Assembly (NCBI RefSeq): GCF_002742635.1
Contig: NZ_PEGF01000001.1
Coordinates: 2,569,539-2,633,538, forward strand
Reading direction: 5' to 3'
Origin: Caulobacter sp. X
Lineage (GTDB): Bacteria > Pseudomonadota > Alphaproteobacteria > Caulobacterales > Caulobacteraceae
DNA length: 64,000 nucleotides
In this document: piece after piece, positions 1-9,212 of the stretch
How positions within the stretch are numbered: position 1 is the first letter of the stretch
How the letters are laid out: every line of letters starts with the position of its first letter
Translations under genes and position numbers: made by a program
Notes under the pieces: generated by a model
Databases searched by the model: none
Seen by the model: only the letters and a program-made list of their open reading frames with translations
What the model was told of the DNA's origin: nothing

Positions 1-262
1 CCGCGCCGAGGCGCAGCAGGTTCATGACCCGGTCCGGCGGCGCCTTCTGCAGGCGCGCGGCCAGGGCGCGGTCGATGGGGCCCAGGTGGCGCAGCACGGC
101 CATGGCCAGGGCGCGGGCGAAGGCGCGCTCGCGCGGTTCCAGGAAGCGGAAGCCGTTGGCCGAGGCGGCTTCGTCGAGGCCGCCGCGCCGCGACAGGGCC
201 GCGTCGATCAGGGTCAGGGCGGCCTCCCGGGCGGGGAGGCCGTCGTTCAGTTCTTGAGTCAC
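1..262 (-). CDS. rsmB: 16S rRNA m5C methyltransferase RsmB, N-terminal part (runs off left edge)
   Basis: Only the first ~87 codons are visible. They encode the NusB-like RNA-binding domain that starts Fmu/RsmB proteins, with the typical 'RERAFARALAMAVLRHLG' helix followed by 'IDRALAARL'. The family methylates a cytosine of 16S rRNA with SAM; the catalytic domain lies outside the window, so that function is inferred from the N-terminal domain alone. The GTG at 260-262 is chosen because no ATG precedes it in frame, and it starts 58 bases after the stop of the membrane-protein gene on the same strand, which suggests cotranscription. A free-standing NusB is the alternative, but the sequence fits the RsmB domain better. 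Confidence 0.72.
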   Translation of the reverse strand, partial: MTQELNDGLPAREAALTLIDAALSRRGGLDEAASANGFRFLEPRERAFARALAMAVLRHLGPIDRALAARLQKAPPDRVMNLLRLGA

Positions 263-320
263 CGCCTCGCCGTGCCAAGAGGCGCGCCCGAGCGCAAGCG
301 GATTCGACGCGGGCCGCGTG

Positions 321-728
321 CTAGACGGCGTTGGCCACGGTGCGGAAAAGGCTCCGGATCGCGGTGACGCCGAACACGAAGAAGCCCAGCGCGACCAGCA
401 GAGAGCCGGCGGTGATCATCGGGCCGTAGACCGCCGGCGGGGCGGCCTGGCCCAGGTACATGCCCACGCCCGGGATCATCAGCAGCACGCCCAGGTTCGA
501 GATGGCGAAGTTCGCGGCCTTGACCTTGCTGGACACGTCCTGGCCGAGGGTGGCGTAGAAGGTCCCCATCATCGCCAGGCTCAGCCAGCCCAGAAGATTG
601 AGGTGGGCGTGGGCGGAATAGGTGGCGTGGTTCTGGGTGATGCCCATGGCCAGGCCCCAGCAGACCCCGATCATGGCGTAGAAGGCGGCCGACGCGAAGA
701 AAGCGTGCGGCCAGCGGCTGCGGCTCAT
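321..728 (-). CDS. Small CcoN-like (haem-copper oxidase fold) membrane protein
   Basis: This is a 135-residue protein with four hydrophobic segments and a histidine-rich motif 'HATYSAHAHLNLLGWLS' near residue 35. That motif resembles the haem-binding helix of cbb3 oxidase subunit I and related small proteins. It is far too short to be an oxidase. A haem- or metal-binding role in the inner membrane is an inference from the histidines. The ATG at 728 (MSRSRWPHAFF...) is preferred over an in-frame start at 785, because the extra residues look like translated promoter sequence and the divergent gene starts at 827. The rsmB start follows 58 bases downstream. Confidence 0.65.
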   Translation of the reverse strand: MSRSRWPHAFFASAAFYAMIGVCWGLAMGITQNHATYSAHAHLNLLGWLSLAMMGTFYATLGQDVSSKVKAANFAISNLGVLLMIPGVGMYLGQAAPPAVYGPMITAGSLLVALGFFVFGVTAIRSLFRTVANAV

Positions 729-826
729 CTCTAAATTACCCCGATATTCGAACGTTGTTATCTTGGAGCCGGGGTTGAACAGCATGTGGCTGGCGGCTTC
801 AACCGCGATGATGTTAAACCTTTGTC

Positions 827-1048
827 ATGTCTGATCTTCCCGCCGCCCCCTCCGAAACTCCAGAAGTCCCCGGCGCCGCGCCCGGCAAGGCCTTGAGCCC
901 GGCCGCCCGTCGCGCCCTGGAAGAGGCGGCCGCCCGCCGCGCGGCGGAAGAGGCGCTGTCCTTGCCGCCCGAACAGGGCGGTCGCGAGGGCCCCGAGCCG
1001 ACCCGCTTCGGCGACTGGGAGAAGAAGGGCGTCGCGGTCGACTTCTGA
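827..1048 (+). CDS. Succinate dehydrogenase assembly factor 4 homologue (DUF1674)
   Basis: The 73-residue protein has a low-complexity Ala/Glu N-terminus and ends in 'GREGPEPTRFGDWEKKGVAVDF'-like sequence (C-terminal ~22 residues), the DUF1674/SDHAF4 signature. In mitochondria SDHAF4 binds flavinylated SdhA and helps it join SdhB while limiting oxidant production. A similar role for bacterial members is inferred from homology. The sdhCDAB operon lies 57 kb away in this window, so the factor is not in the same operon. It is divergent from the membrane-protein gene at 728 across a 98-base gap that must hold both promoters. Confidence 0.85.
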   Translation: MSDLPAAPSETPEVPGAAPGKALSPAARRALEEAAARRAAEEALSLPPEQGGREGPEPTRFGDWEKKGVAVDF

Positions 1049-1117
1049 GGTCCGGCGGCTTCCCTAAGCCAGAGAAGTCCCGCTAACCTCCTGGCTTCGC
1101 CTGGGGAGGTCTTCGTC

Positions 1118-2821
1118 TTGCGCCTGTTCGCCCGTCTCGTCGCGAGTTTCGCGGCCGCGTTCCTGCTGACCGCGCCGCCGGTCCATGCCGCGTCGCCGAA
1201 GGCCAGGCCCGTCGCCGCTCGCGCCCTGACCGCCGGGGCCGTGGCCTCGCCGGATCGCTACGGCGCCCTGGCGGCCCAGGAAATCCTCAAGGCCGGCGGC
1301 AACGCGATCGATGCGGCGGTGGCGACTGGTTTCGCCCTGGCGGTGACCTATCCCGAGGCCGGCAATCTGGGCGGCGGCGGGTTCATGACCGTGTACATGA
1401 ACGGCAAGCCCTACTTCCTCGACTATCGCGAGACGGCCCCGGCGGCGGCCACGGCCGACATGTACCTGGGCCCCGACGGCCAGGTGATCGAGGGGCTGTC
1501 GCTGTTCGGCAATCTGGCGGCGGGGACCCCGGGCACGGTGCGGGGCCTGGCCATGGCGCACAAGCGCTTCGGCAGGCTGCCTTGGGCGCGGGTGCTGGCC
1601 CCGGCGATCCGCTACGCCCGCGACGGCTTCCTGGTGAACGACCAGTTCGCCGGCATGCTGAGCCGCGAGGTGCCGCCCGAGTTCCAGAAGACCAATTTCC
1701 GCGCCTATTTCCCGCCAACCAAGGCCGGGACGATGTTCAAGCAGCCCGAGCTGGCCGCGACGCTGCAGCGGATCGCCCAGCAGGGCGATAAGGGCTTCTA
1801 CGAGGGCAAGACCGCCGAGCTGATCGTGGCCCAGATGGCGCGCGGCGAGCGCAAGGGGCTGATCACCAAGGCCGATCTGGCCGGCTACAAGGCCGTCTGG
1901 CGCGCGCCGGTGACGGCCAAGTGGCGCGGCTATGACGTGATCACCGCCCCGCCGCCCAGCTCGGGCGGGATCGCCCTGATGCAGATGCTGCTGATGAAGC
2001 AGGACGCCGCGCCGCTGTTCAAGGGCCAGGCGCTGAACGGCGAAAAGTACGTCCACCTGGTTTCGGAGATCGAGAAGCGCGTCTTCGCCGACCGCGCCGA
2101 GTATCTGGGCGACCCCGACTTCGTGAAGGTCCCGGTCTCGAACCTGATCGATCCGGCTTACGTCGCCCGCCGCGCCAAGGAGATCGATCCCGACAAGCCC
2201 TCGGCGACCAAGGCGGTGACGCCGGGCCTCGGGAAGCTGGAGACCACCCACTATTCGATCGTCGACAAGTGGGGTAACGCCGTCTCGAACACCTACACGA
2301 TCAACGGCTGGTTCGGCTCGGGCGTGGTGGTGCAGGGCGCGGGCTTCCTGCTCAACGACGAGATGGACGACTTCTCGGCCAAGCCCGGCGCGCCCAACAT
2401 GTTCGGGGTGGTGGGCGGCAGCGCCAACGCCATTGGGCCGCTGAAGCGGCCGCTATCGTCGATGACCCCCACGATCCTGACCAAGGACGGCCGCGTGGCC
2501 ATGGTGATCGGCACGCCCGGCGGCTCGACCATCTTCACCTCGGTGTTCCAGGTGCTGGCGAACGTCTACGACTTCGACCTGTCGCTGCAGGACGCGCAGA
2601 AGCAGCCGCGCTTCCACCACCAGCTGCTGCCGGAAAACACCATCATCGTCGAAAAGTTCGCCCCGCCGGCGGCCGGGGTGAAGAGCGCGCTCGAGGGCAA
2701 GGGCTACAAGTTCGTCGAGCACTCGCGGATTGGCGACATCGCGGCGATCCAGGTGCGCGGACGCACGCCGGTTCCCGAGCCCGATCCCCGCGCGCGCGGG
2801 GTGGGGTTGGTGGTGAAATAG
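1118..2821 (+). CDS. ggt: Gamma-glutamyltransferase (glutathione hydrolase), periplasmic
   Basis: The protein is 567 residues, with a signal peptide ending near residue 25 (hydrophobic core then VHAA). It is an Ntn-hydrolase that cuts glutathione and transfers gamma-glutamyl groups in the periplasm. The autoprocessing site is visible: Thr376 starts 'TTHYSIVDKWGNAVS', so cleavage after Glu375 would give ~375- and ~192-residue subunits, the small one carrying the nucleophile. 'MDDFSAKPGAPN' and 'PLSSMTPTI' match the family's substrate-binding loops. The TTG start is supported by GGAGG eight bases upstream and by the signal peptide beginning at once. Length is normal for the family. Confidence 0.95.
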   Translation: MRLFARLVASFAAAFLLTAPPVHAASPKARPVAARALTAGAVASPDRYGALAAQEILKAGGNAIDAAVATGFALAVTYPEAGNLGGGGFMTVYMNGKPYFLDYRETAPAAATADMYLGPDGQVIEGLSLFGNLAAGTPGTVRGLAMAHKRFGRLPWARVLAPAIRYARDGFLVNDQFAGMLSREVPPEFQKTNFRAYFPPTKAGTMFKQPELAATLQRIAQQGDKGFYEGKTAELIVAQMARGERKGLITKADLAGYKAVWRAPVTAKWRGYDVITAPPPSSGGIALMQMLLMKQDAAPLFKGQALNGEKYVHLVSEIEKRVFADRAEYLGDPDFVKVPVSNLIDPAYVARRAKEIDPDKPSATKAVTPGLGKLETTHYSIVDKWGNAVSNTYTINGWFGSGVVVQGAGFLLNDEMDDFSAKPGAPNMFGVVGGSANAIGPLKRPLSSMTPTILTKDGRVAMVIGTPGGSTIFTSVFQVLANVYDFDLSLQDAQKQPRFHHQLLPENTIIVEKFAPPAAGVKSALEGKGYKFVEHSRIGDIAAIQVRGRTPVPEPDPRARGVGLVVK

Positions 2822-2824
2822 TTC

Positions 2825-2940
2825 TTCCCCCGCGATGCGGGGGAGGTGGCCTAGAGGGCCGGAGGGGGCGAGCTGGAGCGACGCCGCATTAGCCCCCTCA
2901 GTCGCTCCGCGACAGCTCCCCCGCATCGCGGGGGAGCATC
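2825..2940. repeat. Composite inverted repeat, copy 1 (~116 bp)
   Basis: The left arm carries CCCCCGCGATGCGGGGGAG and the right arm its reverse complement, about 65 bases apart. Each arm is itself a 7-bp hairpin (CCCCCGC/GCGGGGG). The centre contains GAGGGCCGGAGGGGGC and AGCCCCCTCAGTCGCTCCGC. It lies between the convergent stops of ggt and pyrF, so it may end transcription from both sides. Near-copies sit at 5727-5843 and 20997-21113. Confidence 0.9.
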
Positions 2941-2944
2941 TGGT

Positions 2945-3646
2945 TCAAACCCCCGCGATCTCCGCGATCACCTTCAGCGCCGCCTCGCGCGGGTCGTTGG
3001 CGGCCGTGATCGGGCGGCCGCAGACCAGATGGCTGGCGCCGGCGCGGATGGCGGCTTCGGGCGTGGCGGCGCGGGCCTGGTCGTTCTTGGCCGCCCAGAA
3101 GGGGCGCACGCCGGGGGTGACGATCAGGAAGTCCGGGCGGCCGGCCGCCGTGGCGATCTCGCGGGCGAGACCCGCTTCGTGCGGCGAGGAGACGATGCCG
3201 TCGACGCCGCAGTCGATCGCCTGGCGCACGCGGCGCTCGACCAGTTCGCGAGCCCCGAAGGCGTAGCCCATCTCGATCAGGTCCGCGTCGGTCAGGCTGG
3301 TCAGCACGGTGACGGCCAGGATCTTCAGCGACGACGAACCCCGCGCCAGAACCGCCGACTTCATCACCTGGGGCTCGGCGTGGACGGTCAGCAAATCACA
3401 GCCGCTCTGGGCCAGCACGCGGGCCGAGCGCTCGACCGTGGCGCCGATGTCGTGGAGCTTCCAGTCGAGGAAGATCGACTTGCCGCTGGCCTTCAGCTCA
3501 CGGGCCAGGGTCATGCCGTCGCTGGCCAAGAGCTCCAGGCCGATCTTGTAGAAGCTGACCGCGTCGCCCAGGCGCTCGACCATGTCGCGGGCCTCCTCGA
3601 CGGTGGGCAGGTCGAGCGGCACGATCAGGCGCGGGTCGGCGGTCAT
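2945..3646 (-). CDS. pyrF: Orotidine 5'-phosphate decarboxylase
   Basis: The 233-residue TIM-barrel enzyme catalyses the last step of de novo UMP synthesis, OMP to UMP plus CO2. The catalytic cluster 'FLDWKLHDIGATV' (DxKxxD) is intact near residues 59-71. The N-terminal 'LIVPLDLPTVEEA' and C-terminal 'VTPGVRP' phosphate-binding loops are also present. Length is typical of the short bacterial type. It is convergent with ggt across the inverted repeat and divergent from the MarC gene at 3733. Confidence 0.97.
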   Translation of the reverse strand: MTADPRLIVPLDLPTVEEARDMVERLGDAVSFYKIGLELLASDGMTLARELKASGKSIFLDWKLHDIGATVERSARVLAQSGCDLLTVHAEPQVMKSAVLARGSSSLKILAVTVLTSLTDADLIEMGYAFGARELVERRVRQAIDCGVDGIVSSPHEAGLAREIATAAGRPDFLIVTPGVRPFWAAKNDQARAATPEAAIRAGASHLVCGRPITAANDPREAALKVIAEIAGV

Positions 3647-3732
3647 GTTTTGGTCCCCGGGGTTGGCGCGCGCGGCCGTTCACCCTAGGAAGAGGCGAAG
3701 CTTGGGCGCGATCTGAAAGGTAGGGACGTCGA

Positions 3733-4428
3733 ATGACCGAGGCCAAACTCGCCGTCAACTTCTTCGTCGCCCTGTTCGCCCTGATCGACCCGATCGGCAA
3801 CGTGCCGCTGTTCGCCGCCGCCACCCTGGGCGCGGCCGCGGCGGGGCGGCGGATGGTGGCCGTCTATATCGGCCTGTTCATGACCGCGTTCCTGATCTTC
3901 TTCTATTTCACGGGCGTGGGCCTCCTGGCCTTCTTCGGCATCTCGATGCCGGCCTTCCGGATCGCCGGCGGCATCATCCTGTTCATTCTGGGCCTGGACA
4001 TGGTGCGCGACGACTTCACCACCATGTTCGCCGACGCGGCCGAGGGGCTGGAGGACCAGTCGCCGCGCGCCTATGCCCGCAAGCGGTTCGAGCGGCTGAT
4101 CGTGCCGTTCGCCATGCCGCTGCTGATCGGGCCCGGCGCGATCTCGACCGTGATCATCTACGCCGCCGAGGCGAGGCCCCTGGGCCTGGCCGGGGCGGGC
4201 ATCGGGGTGGCGGTGATCGCCGCCGTCTCGCTGGTCGTCGTGGCCGCCTTCTGGGCCGCGCCGCTGATCAGCCGGGCGCTGGGCCGGATCGGCATGAGCA
4301 TCGTGGTCCGGGTGCTGGGCCTGATCCTCTGCGCCCTGGCGGTGCAGTTCGTCATCGTCGGCGTGGGCGACGCCACGCGCGGCCTCGTCCGCGCCGACGC
4401 CAAGGCCCCTTACGCGGAAAAGAAGTAG
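3733..4428 (+). CDS. MarC family integral membrane protein
   Basis: The 231-residue protein has six predicted membrane helices and the family features 'NFFVALFALIDPIGNVPLF' at the N-terminus and 'PLLIGPGAIST' in the middle. MarC (UPF0056) proteins are inner-membrane proteins of uncertain role. Despite the name they are not established multidrug resistance determinants, and amino acid export has been proposed for some members. The gene stands alone: divergent from pyrF and followed after 45 bases by the UbiH-type gene on the same strand, which could be cotranscribed. Confidence 0.9.
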   Translation: MTEAKLAVNFFVALFALIDPIGNVPLFAAATLGAAAAGRRMVAVYIGLFMTAFLIFFYFTGVGLLAFFGISMPAFRIAGGIILFILGLDMVRDDFTTMFADAAEGLEDQSPRAYARKRFERLIVPFAMPLLIGPGAISTVIIYAAEARPLGLAGAGIGVAVIAAVSLVVVAAFWAAPLISRALGRIGMSIVVRVLGLILCALAVQFVIVGVGDATRGLVRADAKAPYAEKK

Positions 4429-4473
4429 CCGCGCGTCTGGACAGGCTCGCGGGACGGGGCCCATATCCCCATC

Positions 4474-5724
4474 ATGCGCGCTTACGATGCTGACGTGATC
4501 ATCGCGGGCGCCGGCATGGCCGGCGCCACCCTGGCCCTGGCCCTGAAGTCCGGCGGTCTCAAGCCCTTGCTGGTCGATCCCCAGCCGTTCGACGCCCAGC
4601 TGGCGCCGAGCTTCGACGGGCGCAGCTCGGCCATCGCCTATTCCTCGTTCCGACAGTGGCGGGCGATCGGCGCCGGCGAGAGCCTGGAGCCGCACGCCCA
4701 GCGCATCGAGCAGATCCTGGTCACCGACGGCCGCACGCCCGGCGCGGCGGCCCGCAAGCCGTCGGCCTCGTTCCTGCGCTTCGATTCCAGCGAGATCTCC
4801 GGCCGCATCGAGGGCGAGCCGCTGGGCTATCTGGTCGAGAACCGCCAGATCCGCGCGGCGCTCTCCAAGGCCGTGATCGAAAAGGACATCCCGGTCATCG
4901 CCCCGATGGCGGCCAAGAACCTGGAGGTCACGGCGGGCGCGGCGCGGCTGATCCTGTCGGACGGTCGGGCCCTGACCGCGCCGCTCGCCGTCAGCGCCGA
5001 GGGGCGCGGCTCGGTGCTGCGCCAGGCGGCCGGCATCGGCTGCATCGGCTGGGGCTATGGCCAGAGCGGCGTGGTCTGCACGGTGAAGCTGGAGCGTCCC
5101 CACGAGGGGGTGGCCCACGAATATTTCCTGCCCAGCGGACCGTTCGCCATCCTGCCCTTGACCGAGAACCGCGCCAGCCTGGTCTGGACCGAGAGCACCG
5201 CGCGCGGCGAGGCCCTGCGCCACGCTTCGCCGGAGATGTTCCACGCCCACCTGATGCGCCGGTTCGGCGATTTCCTGGGTCAGGTCGAGGTGGTGGGGCC
5301 GACCTTCGTCTATCCGCTGTCGCTGCTGCTGGCCGAGCGCATGACCGCGCCGCGCCTGGCTCTGATCGGCGACGCCGCCCACGGGGTGCACCCGATCGCG
5401 GGGCAGGGGCTTAACCTGGGTCTGAAGGACGCGGCGGCGCTCGCCGAAGTGCTGGTTGAGGCCGTCCGCAACGGCGAGGACATCGGCGCCGAGGCTGTGC
5501 TGGAGCGCTACGCCCGCTGGCGGCGGTTCGACACCGTCACCAACGCTCTCGCCTTCGACGCCTTCGTGCGGATCTTCTCGAACGACAATCCGCTGCTGCG
5601 CGCCGCGCGCGGCGCGGGCCTGGCGGTGGTCAACCGCATCGCCCCGGCGCGTCGGTTCTTCATGCACGAGGCCGGCGGCGGGGTCGGGGATTTGCCGAAG
5701 CTGCTGCGGGGGCAGAGGCTTTGA
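4474..5724 (+). CDS. UbiH/COQ6-type FAD-dependent ubiquinone-biosynthesis monooxygenase
   Basis: The 416-residue class A flavin monooxygenase has an N-terminal Rossmann motif 'IIAGAGMAGATLALAL' (residues ~9-24) and the FAD/ribityl motif 'LIGDAAHGVHPIAGQGLNLG' around residue 296, which is diagnostic of the UbiH/UbiF/VisC/COQ6 family. These enzymes hydroxylate the ubiquinone ring at the membrane. Which ring position this one acts on cannot be told from sequence, because alphaproteobacterial UbiH, UbiL and UbiM homologues overlap in specificity. It is convergent with the Trm112 gene, with repeat copy 2 in between. Confidence 0.88.
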   Translation: MRAYDADVIIAGAGMAGATLALALKSGGLKPLLVDPQPFDAQLAPSFDGRSSAIAYSSFRQWRAIGAGESLEPHAQRIEQILVTDGRTPGAAARKPSASFLRFDSSEISGRIEGEPLGYLVENRQIRAALSKAVIEKDIPVIAPMAAKNLEVTAGAARLILSDGRALTAPLAVSAEGRGSVLRQAAGIGCIGWGYGQSGVVCTVKLERPHEGVAHEYFLPSGPFAILPLTENRASLVWTESTARGEALRHASPEMFHAHLMRRFGDFLGQVEVVGPTFVYPLSLLLAERMTAPRLALIGDAAHGVHPIAGQGLNLGLKDAAALAEVLVEAVRNGEDIGAEAVLERYARWRRFDTVTNALAFDAFVRIFSNDNPLLRAARGAGLAVVNRIAPARRFFMHEAGGGVGDLPKLLRGQRL

Positions 5725-5726
5725 GT

Positions 5727-5843
5727 TCCTCCCCCGCGATGCGGGGGAGGTGGCCCAGAGGGCCGGAGGGGGCCGGCTGGACGCGCGCCGCGTTAGCCCC
5801 CTCAGTCGCTCCGCGACAGCTCCCCCGCATCGCGGGGGAGCAT
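5727..5843. repeat. Composite inverted repeat, copy 2
   Basis: This is nearly identical to copy 1: the left arm CTCCCCCGCGATGCGGGGG, a centre with CCAGAGGGCCGGAGGGGGC, TTAGCCCCCTCAGTCGCTCC, and the inverted right arm. It starts three bases after the ubiH-type stop and ends 12 bases before the Trm112 stop, again between convergent genes. Confidence 0.9.
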
Positions 5844-5855
5844 CATGATTAGCCC

Positions 5856-6053
5856 CTACTCGCTGAGCTCCCGCGCCTCTTCGGGCAGCATGATCGGCAC
5901 GCCGTCGCGGATCGGATAGGCCAGCTTGGCCGAGCGGCTGATCAGCTCGCCGGCGGCGCGGTCGTATTCCAGCGGGCCGCGGGTCACGGGGCACACCAGC
6001 ACTTCCAGCAGGCGCGGATCGACATCGACGGGGGGCGGGGCGGCTTGGGTCAT
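5856..6053 (-). CDS. Trm112 family protein
   Basis: The 65-residue protein has the core '[17 protein letters not shown]' and '[19 protein letters not shown]', matching bacterial Trm112-like/YcaR proteins. In eukaryotes Trm112 is a zinc-binding activator of several methyltransferases. Here only one cysteine is present, so a zinc site like the yeast one is unlikely, as in many bacterial members. It is the last gene of a leftward set, 25 bases after the LON-domain gene. Its partner cannot be named from this sequence. Confidence 0.88.
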   Translation of the reverse strand: MTQAAPPPVDVDPRLLEVLVCPVTRGPLEYDRAAGELISRSAKLAYPIRDGVPIMLPEEARELSE

Positions 6054-6078
6054 GGCGCCTGTCTACTGGCCCTCTTGG

Positions 6079-6744
6079 CTATTGAATAGAGGTCGGTTCG
6101 TCATCGTCGCTGCTGGCCGCGTCGATCTCCAGCAACGCCGTAAGGGTCGCCTTGCGCTCGAAGATGGTCTCGGCCTCCAGCAGGGCCTGCTTCTCCATCG
6201 GGTCGAAGGGCAGGGCCATGGCCAGGCTGTTGATCAGGGCGTCGGAGGGCGCGCTCTCGGCGTCGCCCCAGTCGATGGCCAGGCCCCGGTGGTCGAGATA
6301 GCGGCGCAGGGCGACCAGCAGCCGGTCGATGTCGGCGGCGGTGCGCTCGCCGGCGCCGTCCTCGCGCAGGTCCGGCTCGTAGGGCGTGAAGTCGACGCGC
6401 ATCTGCCGGTAGGGCGTGCGCACCGGCAGCTCCTCGCCGGCCTTGAAGCGGCAGAGACCCGTCAGGGTGATCAGGTAGCGGCCGTCGCTGGTCTCGGCGA
6501 AGCTGGTGACGCGTCCGGCGCAGCCGACCGGCGCCAGGGCCGGCCGCTGGTGGTCGCCGCCCGGCCGTGTCTGGATCATGCCGATGATCCGCTCGCCGGA
6601 CATGGCGTCGTCCAGCATGTTGAGATAGCGCGGCTCGAAGATGTTCAGCGGCAGCTGACCGCCCGGCAGCAGCAGCACGCCGTCCAAGGGAAAGACCGGG
6701 ATCACCAGGGGTAGGTCGCCAAGCTTTCGATAGACGGCCGGCAT
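6079..6744 (-). CDS. LON N-terminal (substrate-binding) domain protein
   Basis: The 221-residue protein consists of a LON substrate-binding domain only. 'IPVFPLDGVLLLPGGQLPL' followed by 'IFEPRYLNMLDDAM' at residues ~14-48 is the family start, and there is no AAA+ or protease domain. Such stand-alone proteins are widespread in alphaproteobacteria and their function is unknown. Starting 24 bases after cnoX and followed 25 bases later by Trm112, it is probably part of one transcript, which hints at a proteostasis role through CnoX, but that is inference only. Confidence 0.88.
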   Translation of the reverse strand: MPAVYRKLGDLPLVIPVFPLDGVLLLPGGQLPLNIFEPRYLNMLDDAMSGERIIGMIQTRPGGDHQRPALAPVGCAGRVTSFAETSDGRYLITLTGLCRFKAGEELPVRTPYRQMRVDFTPYEPDLREDGAGERTAADIDRLLVALRRYLDHRGLAIDWGDAESAPSDALINSLAMALPFDPMEKQALLEAETIFERKATLTALLEIDAASSDDDEPTSIQ

Positions 6745-6768
6745 GGACTCTCCGTGGGCTTTGAAGTC

Positions 6769-7677
6769 CTAGCTAAACAGGATCGAGGATAGCTTCCGTC
6801 GCCCTTGTTTGGCGACTTCCGAGGTCGGGCCGGCGGCCTCGAACACGGTCAGCAGCTGTTTGCGGGCGGCCTCGTCGTTCCAGGCGCGGTCGCGGGCGAT
6901 GATGGTCAGGAGGTGGTCGGCGGCGGCCTGCAGGCGCCCGGCGCCGGCCAGGGCCTTGGCCAGTTCGAAGCGGGCCTCGTGGTCGTCGGGATCGGCGGCC
7001 AGGCGCTGTTCGAAGGCCGCCGTTTCGGAGGGAGCCTCTTGCGCCAGGGCCAGGGCGGCGCGGGCGGCGTCGAGGTCGGGATCCTTGGCGTCTGCGGGGG
7101 CCATGGCCACGACCTCGGCCGCGCCCTCCAGGTCGCCGCCCATCACATAGGCGCGGGCCATGCCGCCGAGGGCCTTCACATTGGTCGGGTCGGTCTGCAG
7201 GGCCTGGGCGAAGGCCTGGGCCGCGCCGCCGACGTCGCCGATCTCCAGCGATTCCTTGCCGAGCGCGATCAGCTCGTCGAGCGGGCTCTCGCCGCCGCCG
7301 GCCTTGGCGAGCTTCTCGACGAAGGCCTTGACCTGGCTCTCGGGCAGAGCGCCCTGGAAGGCGTCCACCGGGCGCCCATCGACGAAGGCGTAGACGGTCG
7401 GGATCGACTGCACGCGCAGCTGGCCGGCGAAGGCGGGATTGGCGTCGACGTCGATCTTCACGAGCTTCACCGCGCCGTTCGCCGCGTTGACGACCTTCTC
7501 GATCGTCGGGGTCAGCTGGCGGCACGGGCCGCACCACGTCGCCCAGAAGTCGACGATGACCGGCTGGGTCTTCGACGCTTCGATGACGTCGGCCATGAAG
7601 GTGGCGTCCGAGCCATCCTTGATGTGGTCGCTCTTGCCCGAGGCGGGGGCGGCGGGCTTTTCGCCGATCAGGGACAT
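6769..7677 (-). CDS. cnoX: Chaperedoxin CnoX (thioredoxin-TPR protein, YbbN family)
   Basis: The 302-residue protein joins an N-terminal thioredoxin domain (residues ~20-125) to a C-terminal TPR-like helical domain (~135-300). The active site 'WATWCGPCRQL' keeps both cysteines (Cys49, Cys52). The E. coli homologue lacks a complete CXXC and acts mainly as a holdase that passes clients to GroEL and DnaK. The Caulobacter protein is known to keep thioredoxin activity, and the motif here fits that type. It is cytoplasmic, with no signal peptide. It probably heads the leftward set cnoX, LON-domain gene, Trm112. Confidence 0.92.
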   Translation of the reverse strand: MSLIGEKPAAPASGKSDHIKDGSDATFMADVIEASKTQPVIVDFWATWCGPCRQLTPTIEKVVNAANGAVKLVKIDVDANPAFAGQLRVQSIPTVYAFVDGRPVDAFQGALPESQVKAFVEKLAKAGGGESPLDELIALGKESLEIGDVGGAAQAFAQALQTDPTNVKALGGMARAYVMGGDLEGAAEVVAMAPADAKDPDLDAARAALALAQEAPSETAAFEQRLAADPDDHEARFELAKALAGAGRLQAAADHLLTIIARDRAWNDEAARKQLLTVFEAAGPTSEVAKQGRRKLSSILFS

Positions 7678-7778
7678 CGGGTCTCTCGTGTACGGTACGG
7701 GGCAGGAAACGCTTTACTCGCCAAGATGGTCCTTGGCGGGCGCGGGCGCAATGATGCGATCGCTTGACAGGTGGCGGA

Positions 7779-8291
<513 letters not shown>

Positions 8292-8359
8292 CTAGACGGC
8301 CTCCACTCGCGAGCGCTAGACCTGATTCCAAGGGGCAGGAAGCCAAGCAAAGGACCGGC

Positions 8360-9106
8360 ATGGAACTGGAGTGCTATCCCACCGAGAACCGTCCGCCCGA
8401 GATCGTGCCGGGCCGGCCGCAGCGCGCCTGGATGGACCGGTTCGCCGAGCGCCACCCCTATCGCTGCCTGCCGCTGACCATGGCCAACACCACCGGCTGG
8501 GACATCCTCTGCCCGGTCGGCTTCTCGATGACCTGGGACGGCGGGGCGCACCAGGAGTGCATCAAGTTCCAGCCCGACCACCCCTATCCAGGCTTCCAGG
8601 ACTTCGTGAAGTCGCACTTCACCCGAGGTGTCGTGACCTTCCACACCGGCTATCTGTTCCGCACGCCGCCGGGCTGGTCGGTGATGGCCATGGGGCCGCC
8701 CAACCACATCAAGGACGGCATCCAGCCCCTGGCCGGGGTGATCGAGACCGACTGGCTGCCGTTCCCCTTCACGATGAACTGGATGTTCACCCGCCCGGGC
8801 ACGGTGCGGTTCGAGAAGGGCGAGACCTTCTGTTTCATCATGCTGATCCAGGACAAGCCGATGGAGGCCTTCCAGCCGGTGATCCGCTCGATGAACTCCA
8901 ATCCGGAGCTCCGCCGCCAATACGACGTCTGGGCCGAGAAGCGCACCGAGTTCAACAACCTGATCTTCAAGCGCGACCCCGAGGCCACCAAGGAGGCCTG
9001 GCAGCGCTTCTACTTCAAGGGCGAATACCCCGAGGAGATCAAGGCCGAGGCCCCCAGCCACCACGTCAACAAGCGTCGCCTGAAGTCCCCCAAGCTGGGC
9101 GTCTAG
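8360..9106 (+). CDS. DUF6065 family protein
   Basis: The 248-residue soluble protein has no signal peptide. It shows the conserved pattern of the DUF6065 family, including 'PLTMANTTGWDILCP' (residues ~40-54), 'HTGYLFRTPPGWSV' and 'LPFPFTMNWMFTRPG'. Its biochemical function is unknown. In other bacteria such genes are often near peptide or 2OG-oxygenase genes, but nothing of that kind is adjacent here. An AAAGGA ribosome-binding site precedes the ATG. It is divergent from proXp-ala across 77 bases. Confidence 0.85.
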   Translation: MELECYPTENRPPEIVPGRPQRAWMDRFAERHPYRCLPLTMANTTGWDILCPVGFSMTWDGGAHQECIKFQPDHPYPGFQDFVKSHFTRGVVTFHTGYLFRTPPGWSVMAMGPPNHIKDGIQPLAGVIETDWLPFPFTMNWMFTRPGTVRFEKGETFCFIMLIQDKPMEAFQPVIRSMNSNPELRRQYDVWAEKRTEFNNLIFKRDPEATKEAWQRFYFKGEYPEEIKAEAPSHHVNKRRLKSPKLGV

Positions 9107-9212
9107 GCGCCCGCCGCCCCACAGCCGCAACCGTCAAGCGCGGCCGTGACTCCGCTCGCCTTCCCCCCTAGGGTTCCGTCCGGAGCCTGAGGATGGGCAC
9201 GGGGGAAATCGA

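Noticed and set aside
3685..5994. 769-codon minus-strand frame over the MarC and UbiH-type genes
   Set aside because: It crosses two well supported genes and a repeat, and its translation has no recognisable motif.
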